From Incurvaria masculella (lineage: Eukaryota; Arthropoda; Insecta; Lepidoptera; Incurvariidae), in NCBI GenBank assembly GCA_946894095.1, contig OX335655.1, positions 19,406,001 through 19,470,000 of the forward strand: DNA of 64,000 nt, read 5' to 3'. Within the stretch, counting starts at the first letter, position 1; each line of letters starts with the position of its first letter. The notes beneath the pieces were generated by a model, which saw nothing but the letters and a program-made list of their open reading frames with translations, was not told the origin of the DNA and did no database searches. The position numbers were made by a program, and so were the translations under genes. Positions 1 to 11,599 of the stretch are shown here, in pieces.

Positions 1-2285
1 GCTTCTGCTTTTAACATCTCCTCACTTCGGCGCAGGCATTCAAGTGGGCACTAACTCTCGGCGTAATCACCTGGCTCTTTATTAGCATCATTCAGGGTAC
101 CATTCACCACTCACTCTACGTCTGATACATATAGAACAGGTTCGAACTTGTATGGATACATAAAATCAATGATGGATGACTCAAGGTGAAGACTACTTTT
201 CAACTCATCCAACCTTGCATTATTTGACTTCATTCTTTTAGTTATTTACACGTCTCTATTCTGTCAACTGGTTGTTTTAATTGATAGAGTTATTCTCACC
301 ATGGTTTGTATCGGAACATTTCGCGCGGGTTGCCCAGATAATTCTTTAACTAATATTAATCTGCGTAGGTATCATCAAAATGATAAGCGAACCAACATTA
401 AAATCTTCCCTAAATCCTTTTGACATGACAACTCCATAAGCTTTGACGGCCTATCCTTAGAAAGGACATCATGAATCAAAGAAAACAATTTAAAAGCATG
501 GTGTCTTTGTGTGTAGTGGAAAACTTCACAAACTGGACTTATTTGGATAAACCATTGTCAATTCTTATTAGTCATCTGCCACTTCATCCTAATTTTACCA
601 ATCAACTTACTGAGTATCTAATGTAGGCTAGGAGGTAAGATGCCTTATTAGTAGACATCAAAAAAACAACCAGAATCAACAACCGCTCACCTCCCGCGAC
701 ATTCCTAATAACATATTGACGGTAGCTTCTGTAACGGTGAAGGTGATGGACCATGCCAATGTGAATGTACTAAATACATAGTCAATCCAACGAACAGGTT
801 AGTTGACTGGGGTTATGTCAATATTGGACTATGCCAGACCAGCTTCTGCACATTATCCATACCTGCTAGCGTTTCGCACATTATTTCTTACGTTCTTGCC
901 CAGTGGTATCAAAAATGACCACAATTTAGATTAATATGTCAGCGTTTACAATCCACCTATATAACGTAATTTGTAAGAAGTAAGTAGTAAACTATTTATA
1001 AACCATTCTAAACTAGTTTATAAGTATCAAATAAAAAAAATTAGCGAATATTTTTTTCCACCAGAAGTCATCGAACTGGCAGGAAAAAAATACGAATCCA
1101 ATTATGTAATTCCTACATCTAGTGGAGGAAATAAAGAACAAAAAACAGAATTCGTAGCTGATTCCAATTCAATAGTATTGTCATTACCTACTTTATTCAT
1201 ATAATAAACGTGCAATTCTTTTCTATTTGTTTTTTTAATGGATCTTTATGTCTGGTACAATGTAAGATATGGATAGGAGCATATCTCTAATCATTCTCGT
1301 AAGGACGTGCAAGTTTGCCGACAGAGGAGTTCCGTGAATTATGGGACCAGTGACAAGGCAAACGGTCCGCTGCTTTATACCTAGGTTAAGTCAGATTCAT
1401 TAAGATCATTGCCTGTATGGATCATTAGGGACACGATAAAGATGGCGCTACATTATTGCTCAAGCTTGTAGAACTAAGTAAATATTCACAAAGTGGCTGG
1501 TAATGCTGATTTTTTTTTTCTCGATCTTGATATGTACCGGGATGTCGCAGGGTAATTTGGAGAAATTAGGGTAAGGAATATAACTACATTGCAAAGATCC
1601 TAGTCTTTTTTTTCTGAAATTAACATTCCAAAAAAAGAACAGATGTTCTTAAGTTTATGTCACCGTTGATGTAAATAGTATTTGTCTAACCAATGATTTT
1701 CCAGCCCAGCACGGCATCGCGCACCAGAAAACCGTAAGGGTGAAAAATACTTTAACCGAACAGATATTCAAGATATCTAAACATAAATCTTTTTTCAAAT
1801 TCATTTAGAATGTTAAGGATGTTACCATATTTTTGTATCCCAGTAACTTCTGAAATTTCTTTAGAACAACTAGCACAGTCACGAACAGTTCAAGTACCTA
1901 ATTTATATTTTATTATTTAGGTTCAAATCAATGAATGATATTTTACTTAAACTACATCCTTCTGTCGTACATTGTGGAATGGATATCTGACGCGTGTGTT
2001 TCCATCATCTGACGGTTTGGGTGTCTTCAAAGAAAGTTTTAATAAACTTACCCCCCGACACAATGAATATACATACAAGTATATATTTATTTTATCTATA
2101 TGGGCCCCAAAATGGATGTACATAATTTTTCTAGCATTGATTGTGTAGGAAATGCCAGCAAAAAAACTCACAAGTAAATTAAGAATTAAAGGATAAATCT
2201 AAGTAAAAAAAAGGAAATAACTTAAACCTAAATATAACATTTTAAATGGGAAACGGGAAATAGACAGCCGGCATGGCACCACGCT
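1..2285. other. AT-rich stretch with no recognised feature
   Basis: I read both strands and found no open frame with family resemblance, no terminal inverted repeats, no tandem array and none of the repeat families seen elsewhere in the window. The only longer frame (1947-2171, minus) has no recognisable motif. It may be old, decayed repeat or intergenic or intronic DNA. Confidence 0.5.
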
Positions 2286-2740
2286 CGCGGGGTGTTATCT
2301 TGAAATGTTCACTTAACCGCTGCCGTCTATACCGGTCGTCATAAAAAAACCATGTTTATGCTTCGCTGACTGGTCTTCGGTCCACATAGTTCGCCCAACT
2401 TGGTCGGCAGTGTGGCACCGCGCGACCAGCGGCGCGCGATGGCGCGCGGTGAGGACGAGACGGAATGTGCGCGTGCGTTGATGACGTCCGTATGCTCTGC
2501 CATGTTCACCTGCATCCACCAATCACGCTATGCTACTAGGAAGTCTAGTTTATAGTATGGTTCGCGGAGGACTTCCTAGGGCGTCTTCCGTGTACTCTGC
2601 CGATGCAGATGCAGACTTGAGTAGACTTAAGGTGGGCCTTCCCGCTCAACTCCCCATACAAACGTGGAAAGAAGATTATGCCCAAATTTCTAGTCAGAGA
2701 TCCAAATCAAAACAGCTTTATTTGATTGAACTACTAGCAG

Positions 2741-3634
2741 CCCGTCCCGGCTTTGCACGGGCTCCCGCCGCGCCGCCCCGGGGCCGGCCGGTACCGCCGC
2801 AAACGCTACGTCCCGCAATTTTTAAATTTGTAATATCTTCGAAAATATTCATTTAAATCATATGCTGTAAAGAGCCATATAGATCTATATTAAATCAACA
2901 ATGTATTTAAGGTATTTAATTGGATAAGGATGAATGCTGTATTGGTTAAAATCGCTTCGAAAATTAGCCATTATTTGTCGTAAAAAGGAAATGACAAAAA
3001 AAATGTATTGTGGGATATCCATAAGAGATAGATATATACCATCGCGGAGTTTTCTGTAGACCTTTTCAATGTGTAAAATACTTAGTACATTATTTTGATA
3101 AATCTCGTAGGGTTCAGCCTGCGTTTGCAATGTAAGCGGAAAAAATTGTTCATAGTTCATAGTTCATAGTTCATAGTTCATTTATTTGATAGATTTTTCT
3201 ACACGTCACAATTTCAGAACAAGCATAATTATTTAAAATAGGTACATTACATGGCACAAATAATTAACAATGCGAAGCAGTCAAATGAAAATAATAATAA
3301 TAATAATAATAATAATGAAATAATGAAATAAAAAGATTAAGTTCAGTCATAGTGCAGTTAGGATTGATGGAGCGGTATGGGATCGTCTTCGAGGAATTCC
3401 TCTACACTATAGTAGGCCTTATCAAGAAGATCACATTGGAAACCTAAAAAAAAAACCGTATTTCTCTACTATTTAATGGATGTTATTATACATATAAACC
3501 TTCCTCTTTAATCACTCTATCTATTAAAAAAACCGCATCAAAATCCGTTTTGTAGTTTTAAAGATTTAAGCATACATAGGGATATGGGGATATAGGGACA
3601 GAGAAAGCGACTTTGTTTTATACTATGTAGTGAT
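2741..3634. mobile_element. Composite insertion inside the TTAA element
   Basis: The block starts with a GC-rich palindrome around 'cccgtcccggctttgcacggg' and ends with a segment ('gcgactttgttttatactatg') that I recall as a common lepidopteran interspersed-repeat end, probably derived from a LINE or SINE. Inside, 3153-3181 is a run of 'ttcatag' units followed by AT-rich sequence. Read on the minus strand this looks like the short-repeat 3' tail of a LINE, so a second insertion may be nested in the first. A (TAA)n microsatellite lies at 3290-3317. The 91-residue minus-strand frame at 2885-3160 has no recognisable domain. The family assignment is from memory. Confidence 0.4.
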
Positions 3635-3747
3635 GTAGATGTTTAATGACTGTTGGCAGTGTAAATTTTATTTGATTTCTAAGTTATAAGGTCCGAAAGT
3701 TCGAATTTTTCACGTTTTTATACAATAACTTTGGAGGTGGATTACTC

Positions 3748-3833
3748 AACGATAAAATAAAAACATCTTAAAAATATTAGTCACAAGCTATGTCTTATGA
3801 CTAATATTTTTAAGATGTTTTTATTTTATCGTT
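3748..3833. repeat. Perfect hairpin, 36-bp arms, 14-nt loop
   Basis: 3748-3783 and 3798-3833 are exact reverse complements by my reading. Other copies of the host TTAA element have only the left half here (at 22040-22065, for example), so the right arm is a local inverted duplication private to this copy. Confidence 0.8.
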
Positions 3834-4319
3834 ATTATATTTATAATCAATTTGGTTTTTGTTAGATTTTTGACTACAGCGGTCATGGTTTACATTTAGC
3901 TATAAGTCATTTTGTAATTCAAATTTTCGTAAATCTTACCAAATCAAACACTCTACGCATTGTCTGCTTTGTGAACATGTTGCATCCTCCTCATAACGGA
4001 GCCTGTCTTTTTCTTTGAAACAGAGAAGGTCCCAGAGCGCAATAGCCTCGGCAATAGCACGGTTTTGTACCGTGCGTGCCCGCGGATGAATTAGTTCCGC
4101 CGGTAAGGGCCACCTTAAGAGTAAGCAAGAATTTATTTTAGTAGAGTAAACGGACATAGTAGTAGAGTAGCCCTCCACCACCCTCGCTAGACATCCTCGG
4201 AGCTGCATTACGCCATCCCTCCGTACCCATTCTACGATCGCTCGACGTGCTACAGGCAGGGAATGCTCAAATACACTATGCAAATTAGTCCTACAAGAAC
4301 CAACCAATAGAGGAGATGC

Positions 4320-6074
4320 TTTATCTGAAAGAATCAGAAATAAAAATAAAAACATTTAACAACAAAATCATTACTGACAAGCCGCAAATAGCAAATCTTT
4401 TTAATAATTACTTCTCCTCTGAACCGATTCGCCTCACTCAACATCTAAAATCAAGCTCATCAATGGCCCTGGAGCATGTTTGCTCGTACACTGCTAGAAA
4501 AACAAAAAACGGTTACCTTTGAACCAGTATCTTATAATGAAATTAAATTAATATTAAAGCACATCAAAGCAAAACCATCATGCGATAACTGGCAGATGTC
4601 CACAATATTGCTTAAAAAAATCTCAACCAGCCTAGTTAGCCCTTTAGTCACGATTATAAATGAGTGCTTGGATGGAGGGGTATTCCCAAACATATTAAAA
4701 ATTCCTAGGGTTATCCCTCTCTTTAAAAAGGGATGTCATGAGAGCGTAGTTAACTATAGACCGGTTTCTCTTCTGCCGGTGATTAGCAAAGTGTTTGAGA
4801 AAGTTATCGAATCTCGCCTTTCAAAGTTCTTAAATAAAAACCACATCATTAATGAGAGACAGTTTGGCTTTCAAAAAGGTAAGTCAACAAATGATGCCAT
4901 AGCAAAATTGCTTAAATTAATTCTCGCTTCACTGGATCAATCACTTTATACTCATGGCTTATTTTGCGACCTATCTAAGGCATTTGACTGTGTCTCTCAT
5001 GACATTCTTCTGGCTAAACTCGAACACTATGGGGTAAGAGGTAAAGAATTAGATATCTTGAGGTCTTACCTAGAAAACAGAAGTCAAATTTGCGACTTAA
5101 ATGGGGAAAGATCAGGTACAGAGATGGTCACAATAGGAGTCCCACAGGGGTCTATACTGGGTCCTCTGTTATTTCTCATTTATATTAATGACCTCTCTGG
5201 TTGCGTACACAAAGAAGTTGAAACTATTATGTTTGCAGATGATATTACGTTTATATTAAGACAGAACACGTTCAGTATGCAACAAGAATGTCTCTCTGAT
5301 GTTATGAAATCCCTGAGTGCTTGGTTCGAGGCAAATAATCTGTTGCTTAATATTAATAAAACCAACGTCATGCATTTTGAACTAGGCCCACGGGTACGTG
5401 AACTGAATTGCTCAAATGGAACTTCTTTAAAGGAAATTCTGCTAAATAACGCTACGGAAATTTCATTTTTAGGTATTGTAATAGATGACAAACTAAAATG
5501 GAAAGCACATATAAATAAAATCGCAGGAAAGCTCAGCTCTGCTTGCTACGCGATAAAAAAAATAAGAGAATTATGTGGATTGAAGACAGCTAAAATGATA
5601 TATTACGCATATTTTGATAGCGTGATGTCGTATGGTCTTTTGTTCTGGGGTACCGCTGCAGATGCTAACAGAATATTCGTTCTGCAAAAACGAGCAATTA
5701 GAGCTGTTCTACAAATTCCAGGGAGAGAATCTTGCCGTGAAGTATTTAAAGCAAACAATGTAATGACCTTAGCAAGTACTTATGTATTCCAGAATATTAT
5801 GTATGCCAGAAAACATCTAGCTGACATGCCCTTGAACTGCGAAGTGCACAAACATGACACCAGGAATAAACATAACATTCAAGTAGGTAAACACAGGCTA
5901 GCAAAAATATCAAAGAGTTTTGTTTGTAACAGCCTCAAGTTTTATAATAAATTGCCAGGTGATATTCGCACCCTGGGAGAGTTTGAATTTAAATCAAAGA
6001 TTAAGTCTATTTTAATTAAAAAAAGTTTTTACACAGTTCAAGAAGCACTTAATCTTAAAACATTTACAGATTAA
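4320..6074 (+). pseudogene. Reverse transcriptase of the CR1/jockey-like LINE (truncated, one frameshift)
   Basis: This is the RNA-dependent DNA polymerase that copies the LINE RNA at a nicked target site. A 532-codon open frame runs 4476-6074. Its motifs come in the expected order: 'YRPVSLLPVISKVFEKVI' (motif 1), 'FGFQKGKSTNDA' (motif 2), 'LSKAFDCVSH' (catalytic Asp), 'GVPQGSILGPLLF' (motif 4), 'FADDITF' (catalytic Asp pair) and 'FLGIVIDDKLKW' (thumb entry). The finger region just upstream ('ANLFNNYF', from about 4320) is in another frame, so there is a frameshift near 4480-4500. The N-terminal apurinic endonuclease is missing. The rest of the frame is clean and all active-site aspartates are present, so the copy is not very old. 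It is probably not a functional gene. Confidence 0.88.
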
Positions 6075-6296
6075 TTCAAATTATTGTGATTTCGTGGTTT
6101 TTAATTTTGTATTATTGCTTAATGTTTTAATTAGAATTGTGTTACTCAAACACTGTGTATATTGAGTTGTTTGTGGTTAACTGATTATATTGCTGAAATT
6201 ATTGTAGTAGAAATTCCTGTATACTGTCATTTTTATCTTTTATATCTATATCTTATACTATGACGTTAATAATAATAATAATAATTTTACACTATT

Positions 6297-6500
6297 TGAC
6301 AAAGCCTCTTTACAGCTGCCACTATTGTTTCCTTGAATGTAACCTATTTTTTTAATCATTGACAAAGCCTATTTACAGCTGACGATGTTAAAATGTTAGT
6401 CTACCACCAATGAGTCGATCTCTTTCCATTGGACAATCTAATAATTAATGTATTCTTTTTTATCTGACTCTCTATTTATGACAAGGCCTCTTTACAGCTG
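6297..6500 (+). repeat. 22-bp motif repeated three times in the LINE 3' UTR
   Basis: The motif 'tgacaaagcctctttacagc' plus 'tg' occurs at 6297-6318, 6360-6381 and 6479-6500 with one or two changes per copy. Spacing is 63 and 119 bp. It could be a recognition element for the element's own reverse transcriptase, but that is inference. Confidence 0.75.
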
Positions 6501-6696
6501 ATAATGAAAGTAAAACTTTATAATAATAGACATGTTTATATGATCTGAGATGTATAGTAGTAGTGATCTAGTGTAAAAATTTGTATGTTACTTCTTGCAA
6601 CCATCTGACGTATCTGAGTGTATGTAATGTACCTATAGGATGAATAAAAATGAAATGAAATGAAATGAAATGAAATGAAATCGTGTAGATGATTGT

Positions 6697-6793
6697 TAAA
6701 CTGTGGATTGCGCTTTCTAAATAGAGTTATGGTAGAGTCCTCCTTTAAGAGTAGTGTGAAGAAGCAGCTGGCTGGCCGGCATGGTTTAGCCGT
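6697..6793 (+). pseudogene. Jockey-type LINE, last codons only
   Basis: The translation includes 'SSFKSSVKKQLAGRHGL'. It matches the C-terminal block 'LGSFKHGVKKHLAGRHGF' of the larger fragment at 34736-35372. It directly follows the AAATG tail of the previous LINE. Confidence 0.5.
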
Positions 6794-6810
6794 CGTCACT
6801 AATTAACATA

Positions 6811-7113
6811 AAAAAAACCCGGCCAAGTGCGAGTCGGACTCGCACACGAAGGGTTCCGTACCCTTGTACAAGATTTAACACAAAAAATCTCGTTTTTTGT
6901 ATGGGGCATCCCTATCATTTTTATTATTGTTTAATTTTACATTTTTGTTATTACAGCGGCAAAATAAATACACACTCATTTCACTCCGTGAAAATTTTAG
7001 CTGCCCACCTATTACGGTTCATGAGATACAGCCATGTGACAGACGGACGGACCGACAGCGGAGGCTTAGTAATCGGGTTCCGTTGACACCTTGTTGGTAC
7101 GGAATCCTAAAAA
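6811..7113 (+). mobile_element. GTCY-type MITE, copy 1 (complete)
   Basis: Reference copy of the window's commonest DNA-type repeat. It opens with 'ccggccaagtgcgag' followed by a palindrome 'gtgcgagtcggactcgcac', then 'gggttccgtacc'. It closes with 'ggtacggaatcctaaaaa', so the inner ends form an inverted repeat of about 13 bp. The middle has a conserved 'ttcatgagatacagcc' block followed by a short (GACG)n microsatellite. I recall lepidopteran MITEs with hitchhiking (GTCY)n microsatellites, and this fits. It has no coding capacity. Confidence 0.75.
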
Positions 7114-7623
7114 CCAGTCAAGTGCGAGTCGGACTAAGGGTTCGCACAAGATGTAACACAAAACCGACCAAGTACGAGTCGGACTCGCACACGAAGAGTT
7201 CCGTACGATCGTACAGGATTTATAAAAAAAACACGTTTTTTGTATTATTTTATAATGTTACCTATTTGTTGTTATAGCGGCAAAATAAATACATAATCTG
7301 TGAAAATTTCAGCTTCCTACCTGTTACGGTTCATGAGATACAGCCCTGTGACAGACGGACGGACGGACGGACGGACAGCGGAGGCTTAGTAATAGGATTC
7401 CGTTTTTACCCTTTTGGTACGGAACCCTAAAAATCACGTTTCTTTTAATTTTTATTCAATCGTTTTTTGATTAAGGAAAATACACACTTTGTGAAAGTTT
7501 CAACTGTCCTCATACTACGTTTCATGAGATACAGCCCGCTGACGGACGGAAGGATGAACGGACGGAAAGCGGAGGCTTAGTAATAGGGCCTGTCGGCATT
7601 CTACGCGAAAGGATCCCTTAAAA
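7114..7623 (+). mobile_element. Three further GTCY-MITE copies in head-to-tail array
   Basis: A left-end fragment (7114-7163), a nearly full copy (7164-7433, ending 'ggtacggaaccctaaaaa') and a copy lacking the left end (7434-7623) follow copy 1 directly in the same orientation. The four together form a tandem block of about 810 bp. Confidence 0.7.
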
Positions 7624-8120
7624 CCACGCAACACTTTTTTTTTAAGTGTTATGTGCTTTTAGTAGTTGACTGCACTAACTTTTTCTTTTCTATCGGCCTT
7701 GACATTTCACATTACACCGCAAACTCGAGTACGCAGTCACACCACAGCCAATTAATCGCGAATCCGGTCCGGAGACGTGTCTCCTCCCAGCGTACTCCCA
7801 GGTACCGGGTGTGCCGGAGCCCCGTAATTGAGTCTACCGATGGAACGCGCGGACAGCTTGCTAGGGACAGATTTATCGGCAGATCGGAAAGTCTATTAGA
7901 CTTGTAGATCTGATATCGAATCGTCTCGAACTGCATCGATTATGGTCTGGTGAAGTGTAATCCGGGCCGGGCTGCGTGTTTTAGATACGCACCTTTCTGC
8001 AAACTAGATCTCGTTAATTTGACTTATCTTCGAGAGGTTCTCGTTGAAAGACTGTAGGTACATAGTTTTTTGAAGTTGCTTGCACTCGTTAGCGACTATA
8101 ATTGATATATGTTTTTAAGC
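7624..8120. other. No recognised feature
   Basis: Unique-looking sequence between GTCY-MITE copies. The short frames on both strands at 7653-7936 overlap each other and have no family resemblance. Confidence 0.4.
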
Positions 8121-8380
8121 TTGCGTACCCAAAGGTTACGCTGTCCGTCCATCCGTCCGTCCGCCCGTCTGTCACAGGGCTGTGTCTCATGAACCGTAAT
8201 AGGTAGGCAGCTGAAATTTTCACAGAATGTGTATTTATTTAGCCGCTATAACATTGTAACAAATACAACTACAAATACAAATAAAGAGGGCCCCCATACA
8301 AGAAACGTGAATTTTGGTGTTAAATCTTGTACGACGGTAAGGAATCCTTCATGTGCGAGTTTGACTCGCAATTGGCCGAC
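8121..8380 (-). mobile_element. GTCY-type MITE, diverged
   Basis: Reverse orientation. The (GTCC)n block (8144-8172), the 'tgtctcatgaaccgtaatagg' region and the outer 'gtgcgagtttgactcgca' palindrome are recognisable but mutated. The 'agggttccgtaccc' end is damaged. Confidence 0.65.
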
Positions 8381-9160
8381 GAAGTCAATGGACTTTCGAA
8401 CTTACGCGGGGGTTCTAATCCACACTTCTTCACACTATGTTTTTATGGACTTCTGATTTGCATTCGCCATGGTGGTTGGAGGGTCTCTAAATTCTGGGAT
8501 AGCGCGGGGTCGTCCGAGATGTCCAAATTGAATGTCCAATTGAAACCTGACGCGACGCTATACGACTCAAAAATCTTTCTGCGCAGTCACGTGGGAGGGC
8601 CTGAGTCAAACTATTGAGAATATCCTCTCCTGAACAGTGTTGGCGAGGCCGAAAGAGTCGATTGAAGAGTGCCCAAAGTTCACGACACTTCTGATTGGCT
8701 GCCATAGGAGGTACTCGTACAACCATACCATATTCCAAGATCTTATTCTTGCCACTTTCTATTGGTGCTTTGTCACAATAAAAGCCTGCGATTTTTCCAA
8801 CTGCAGATCTAGAATATCATAATAAAGAATGATCAGTAAATGTTAGAGGAATAATGTGCCTCAAACGGATAAGCACGGAGCACCCAGTAATATGCAGCAC
8901 GTGTCCGTGCGTATTCCTGTCCGATTGGCCTCGGCTCGGCTCGCATAGGCTCTGACTTGCAATGACATACCGATTCCTGGAAATGTTAATGCGTCGCTTA
9001 CATGCCACTATGATTCGCCATGCAAAATTTCTTTACATCACTTTACTATTGCATTAAGTCGCAGCGAAATCACTGCTTGAGCCAATATAAAACAGAGGAG
9101 AGTCGAAGGAATAGGAAACTACAGAATGAAATGCATCGGAAGATTAAAAACAATATTAAA
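8381..9160. other. Mostly unrecognised, with a possible LINE scrap
   Basis: The segment 8470-8520 shares 'tctaaattctgggata' with the minus-strand jockey fragment at 47828-47850, so a small decayed piece of that LINE may be present. Nothing else was recognised. Confidence 0.3.
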
Positions 9161-9161
9161 A

Positions 9162-9312
9162 AAAAAAAAAACTATAACCCGACTCCAAAAGGTTAAGAAA
9201 CAAGATGTTTGAACAAAGAAAGTGCTGTTTGATATCATCGTTTTATTGGTCTTATTAAACAACACCTAACTTGTTTTCTACCTTTTAGTAGTCGGGTTAC
9301 AGTTTTTAAAAC
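9162..9312. mobile_element. Small palindromic MITE
   Basis: The left arm (9160-9212, 'actataacccgactcc...') pairs with the right arm (9262-9312, '...agtagtcgggttacagt') with a few mismatches. The central loop is about 50 bp. There is no coding content and no clear target duplication. Confidence 0.5.
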
Positions 9313-9462
9313 TTTTTCGATATTTTTCGTGCCTCTGTTACCCGGGCCATAATAACGAATCGATTATCATTCTCTTTCATCATTCATCAAAATCGGATAA
9401 ATAATTATGAATTAAATGATAATATAAATATGAAGTAATTATGAATCATGAATTAGCTAGAG

Positions 9463-9800
9463 AAAAAAACCGGCCAAGTGCGAGTTGGACTTGCACATGG
9501 AGGGTTCCGTACCATCGTATAAGATTCAATACAAAAAATCAGGTTTTTTGTATGGGGCCCCCCTAATTAATTTTAATGATTATTTATATTAATTATACAT
9601 ATTTGTTGTTAAAGCGGCAAAAGAAATACACACTCTGAAAATTTCAGCTGCCTACCTATTACGGTTCATGAGATACAGCCCTGTGACGGACGGACGGACG
9701 GACGGACGGACGGACGGACGGACGGAAGGACGGACGGACGGACAGCGGACGCTTAGTAATAGGGTTCCGTTTTCACCCTTTGGGTACGGAACCCTAAAAA
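9463..9800 (+). mobile_element. GTCY-type MITE, complete
   Basis: It starts 'aaaaaaccggccaagtgcga' and ends 'ggtacggaaccctaaaaa'. It contains about a dozen GACG/GAAG units at 9688-9742, one of the longer microsatellite blocks of the family here. Confidence 0.78.
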
Positions 9801-10449
9801 GTGTATGAACGGGCGCGTATTCTACCCGTGACGCAAGCAAGTCCGTGCGCCCTTCAGCTGCGAGCCGCTCTATATCCTTGAGTATATTCTCGTTGTCATG
9901 CTTTATTTAGCTTCAAATTTATTTATGGTACCTATTTAGAAATAGTATACGTCGTAAGAGGCGACTAAGGTATTCAATGTTCGTGGTTCCAATTCGATGT
10001 AAAATTATAGGGTCCCATCCTCTCTTACTTGGTTATAGGGTCAATCAGTGTAAAGATAAGGCGACATGAGAAGTCATTACGAGAAAACATTACGAGCGAA
10101 GTTACGAAGAAGTCGAGCTGTGATCGTTGAACTGGCTAATGGTCAAATCCGTGTGCAGTGCCTATGGATGATGAATAAACGATACAATACAGTAGGTAAG
10201 GTGTGGTTTTTTAGGTGAACCATTCGAGCGAAGCGGCAGCGCATACTAAATATGTGTACTAAACATATAGTTTTCACTTACATTCAACAAACGTTGCCAC
10301 TCCAATGCTATCGCTGTTAGAAACCAGTTAATTATTCCAACATGGAAGAGCTTCAACCCTATCCCGAAATTAGGTACGGGAGTGCCGGTCGCATGCGGCC
10401 TCAGTGCTTCTACATTTTGCGATGACTAGCCAGCTCTCTGGCAACCGAG

Positions 10450-10584
10450 AAATAAAAATCAACGTCAACGTACAATTAAACACGTCACTTTGAATGGACA
10501 GTATGGAAGCAACTCCATGCGGTTCACTAAAAGTGACGTGTTTGCACATTGAATAACTCGGCCGTCGCTTCGTGCAATCGGGGC
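10450..10584 (+). mobile_element. Harbinger-like MITE, copy A (left end decayed)
   Basis: It shares 'atcaacgtcaacg', 'aaacacgtcacttt', 'tcactaaaagtgacgtgttt' and the end 'cttcgtgcaatcggggc' with the cleaner copy at 23161-23319. The left terminus is not recognisable and the right flank reads TTA rather than TAA. Confidence 0.55.
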
Positions 10585-11054
10585 TTAGAATGTAAGTGCA
10601 GCGCGCTATGCTAGGTCTATGGTATAAATACTTTTCTTAGCAAACTGCATGTCTGTGGCGCGGAATGTAACTGCAAGTGTGGAGTAGGTATGAAGTAGCA
10701 TAGATATTTCCAACCAAAGACCTTTTTTAAACAATTGTGTGCAAAGCTAGTAAATTTTAACTTGGAACAGGACGAATAGGTGTCTGTCTCTACGTGCAGA
10801 GGTGGGTAGGTAGAGTGAGGGAGTGCACTCGCAACACCGGGGTCAAGCGACTGACTGGCTCCTAGGACGCTAATTAATTTTATGCATGGCAACACCGCAA
10901 CATACAACTCTGCAAACAAAGACATTGGTCGGCGTCGCCGCATCAGCAACGTGGAACGAGCTGCGTCCACCGACGACGCGCGGACATTTCTGTGTGCGAC
11001 ACCGAACATTTCTAATCGAAATTCAGCCTTTGGCAAAATACCGCAAAACATATT

Positions 11055-11304
11055 GGGGGCTCGTAGGTCAGGGCTTGGACTTTCTTCTATGGCAGAGGTC
11101 CTGGGTTCGATCGCCGCTCCTTTCATGCAATACTTTTTTTCTGAGTGGGACAAGTGCATTTCGTCACGAATGCGAGCTGTTCCATGTTAAATCGTAGGTA
11201 CCCACTAGGTAGTAGGGTTTAAGCCCGTCCGGGTTAGTACCATCGTATTGGATAAGATTGTCGAAACGGCAACGTAAAAATGCTGTTTATCATCCAGTTT
11301 ATAG
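11055..11304 (+). mobile_element. SINE with tRNA-like head, 3'-truncated
   Basis: The head holds 'ggctcgtaggtcagg' (weak A box) and 'gtcctgggttcgatcgccgc' (B box GGTTCGAtCgC). The linker 'agtgcatttcgtcacgaatg' and the family body follow ('ggtagtagggtttaagccc', 'ggttagtaccatcgtattgg'). The 3' third is missing. Confidence 0.65.
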
Positions 11305-11370
11305 TATCCGTGGTCCTTGTATGAAACCTAATTCTTATAGTGATGCGCAGTGTTCAGTACCATCAAAACG

Positions 11371-11599
11371 TAGGGTTCCATTTATATTTTTAGATAATAT
11401 TCTTCTTACTAATATTTTATTTATGTCCGTCCGTCCGTCACAGAACTGTATCGTATGTCATGCACCGTAATAGGTAGGCAGCTGAAATTTTTACAGAGTA
11501 AGTTTTCATTTTGCCGTATAAGAACAAATAGGTTAACAACGTGATTTTTTGGTACGGAACCTTTCGTGTGTGAGTCCGACTCGCACTTGGCAGGTTTTT
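11371..11599 (-). mobile_element. GTCY-type MITE, shortened
   Basis: The reverse-orientation end at 11371 ('tagggttcca') is followed almost at once by a short GTCC block. It ends with 'gagtccgactcgcacttggc'. The part between the two 'ggttcc' motifs is largely lost. Confidence 0.65.

Larger units (their letters stand above)
2627..4118 (+). mobile_element. TTAA-ended repeat, copy 1, split by nested insertions
   Basis: The left end (TTAAGGTGGGCCTTCCCGC, 2627-2645) and the right end (gggccaccttaa, ending 4118) are the inverted termini of a repeat that is uninterrupted at 21798-22371. The body matches that copy at 2646-2740 and again from about 3635 to 4118. The block between is foreign. The TTAA at both ends could be a target duplication of piggyBac type or part of the terminal repeat. 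No transposase is present, so this is a non-autonomous element. It also carries a local 72-base inverted duplication (3748-3833). Confidence 0.6.
4316..6680 (+). mobile_element. 5'-truncated non-LTR retrotransposon (CR1/Daphne or jockey type)
   Basis: The element contains most of a reverse transcriptase, a 3' untranslated region and a short-repeat tail of five to six 'aaatg' units (about 6648-6680). Such tandem tails are typical of CR1/jockey-group LINEs that do not end in plain poly(A). Endonuclease and ORF1 are absent, so the copy is 5'-truncated. I could not fix the exact 5' junction, which lies between the end of the TTAA element at 4118 and about 4320. The 3' UTR holds a 22-bp motif three times (6297, 6360, 6479). 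Related fragments lie at 59091-59400 and 62523-63730. Confidence 0.8.

Noticed and set aside
8327..8738. Overlapping plus- and minus-strand frames of 83-96 codons
   Set aside because: No motif on either strand. They overlap each other, the region borders a decayed repeat, and part matches a LINE scrap instead.
9652..9840. Frame with repeated 'RPSVRPSV', also at 38029-38253
   Set aside because: It is a translation of the GTCC/GACG microsatellite inside GTCY-type MITEs, not a repeat protein.
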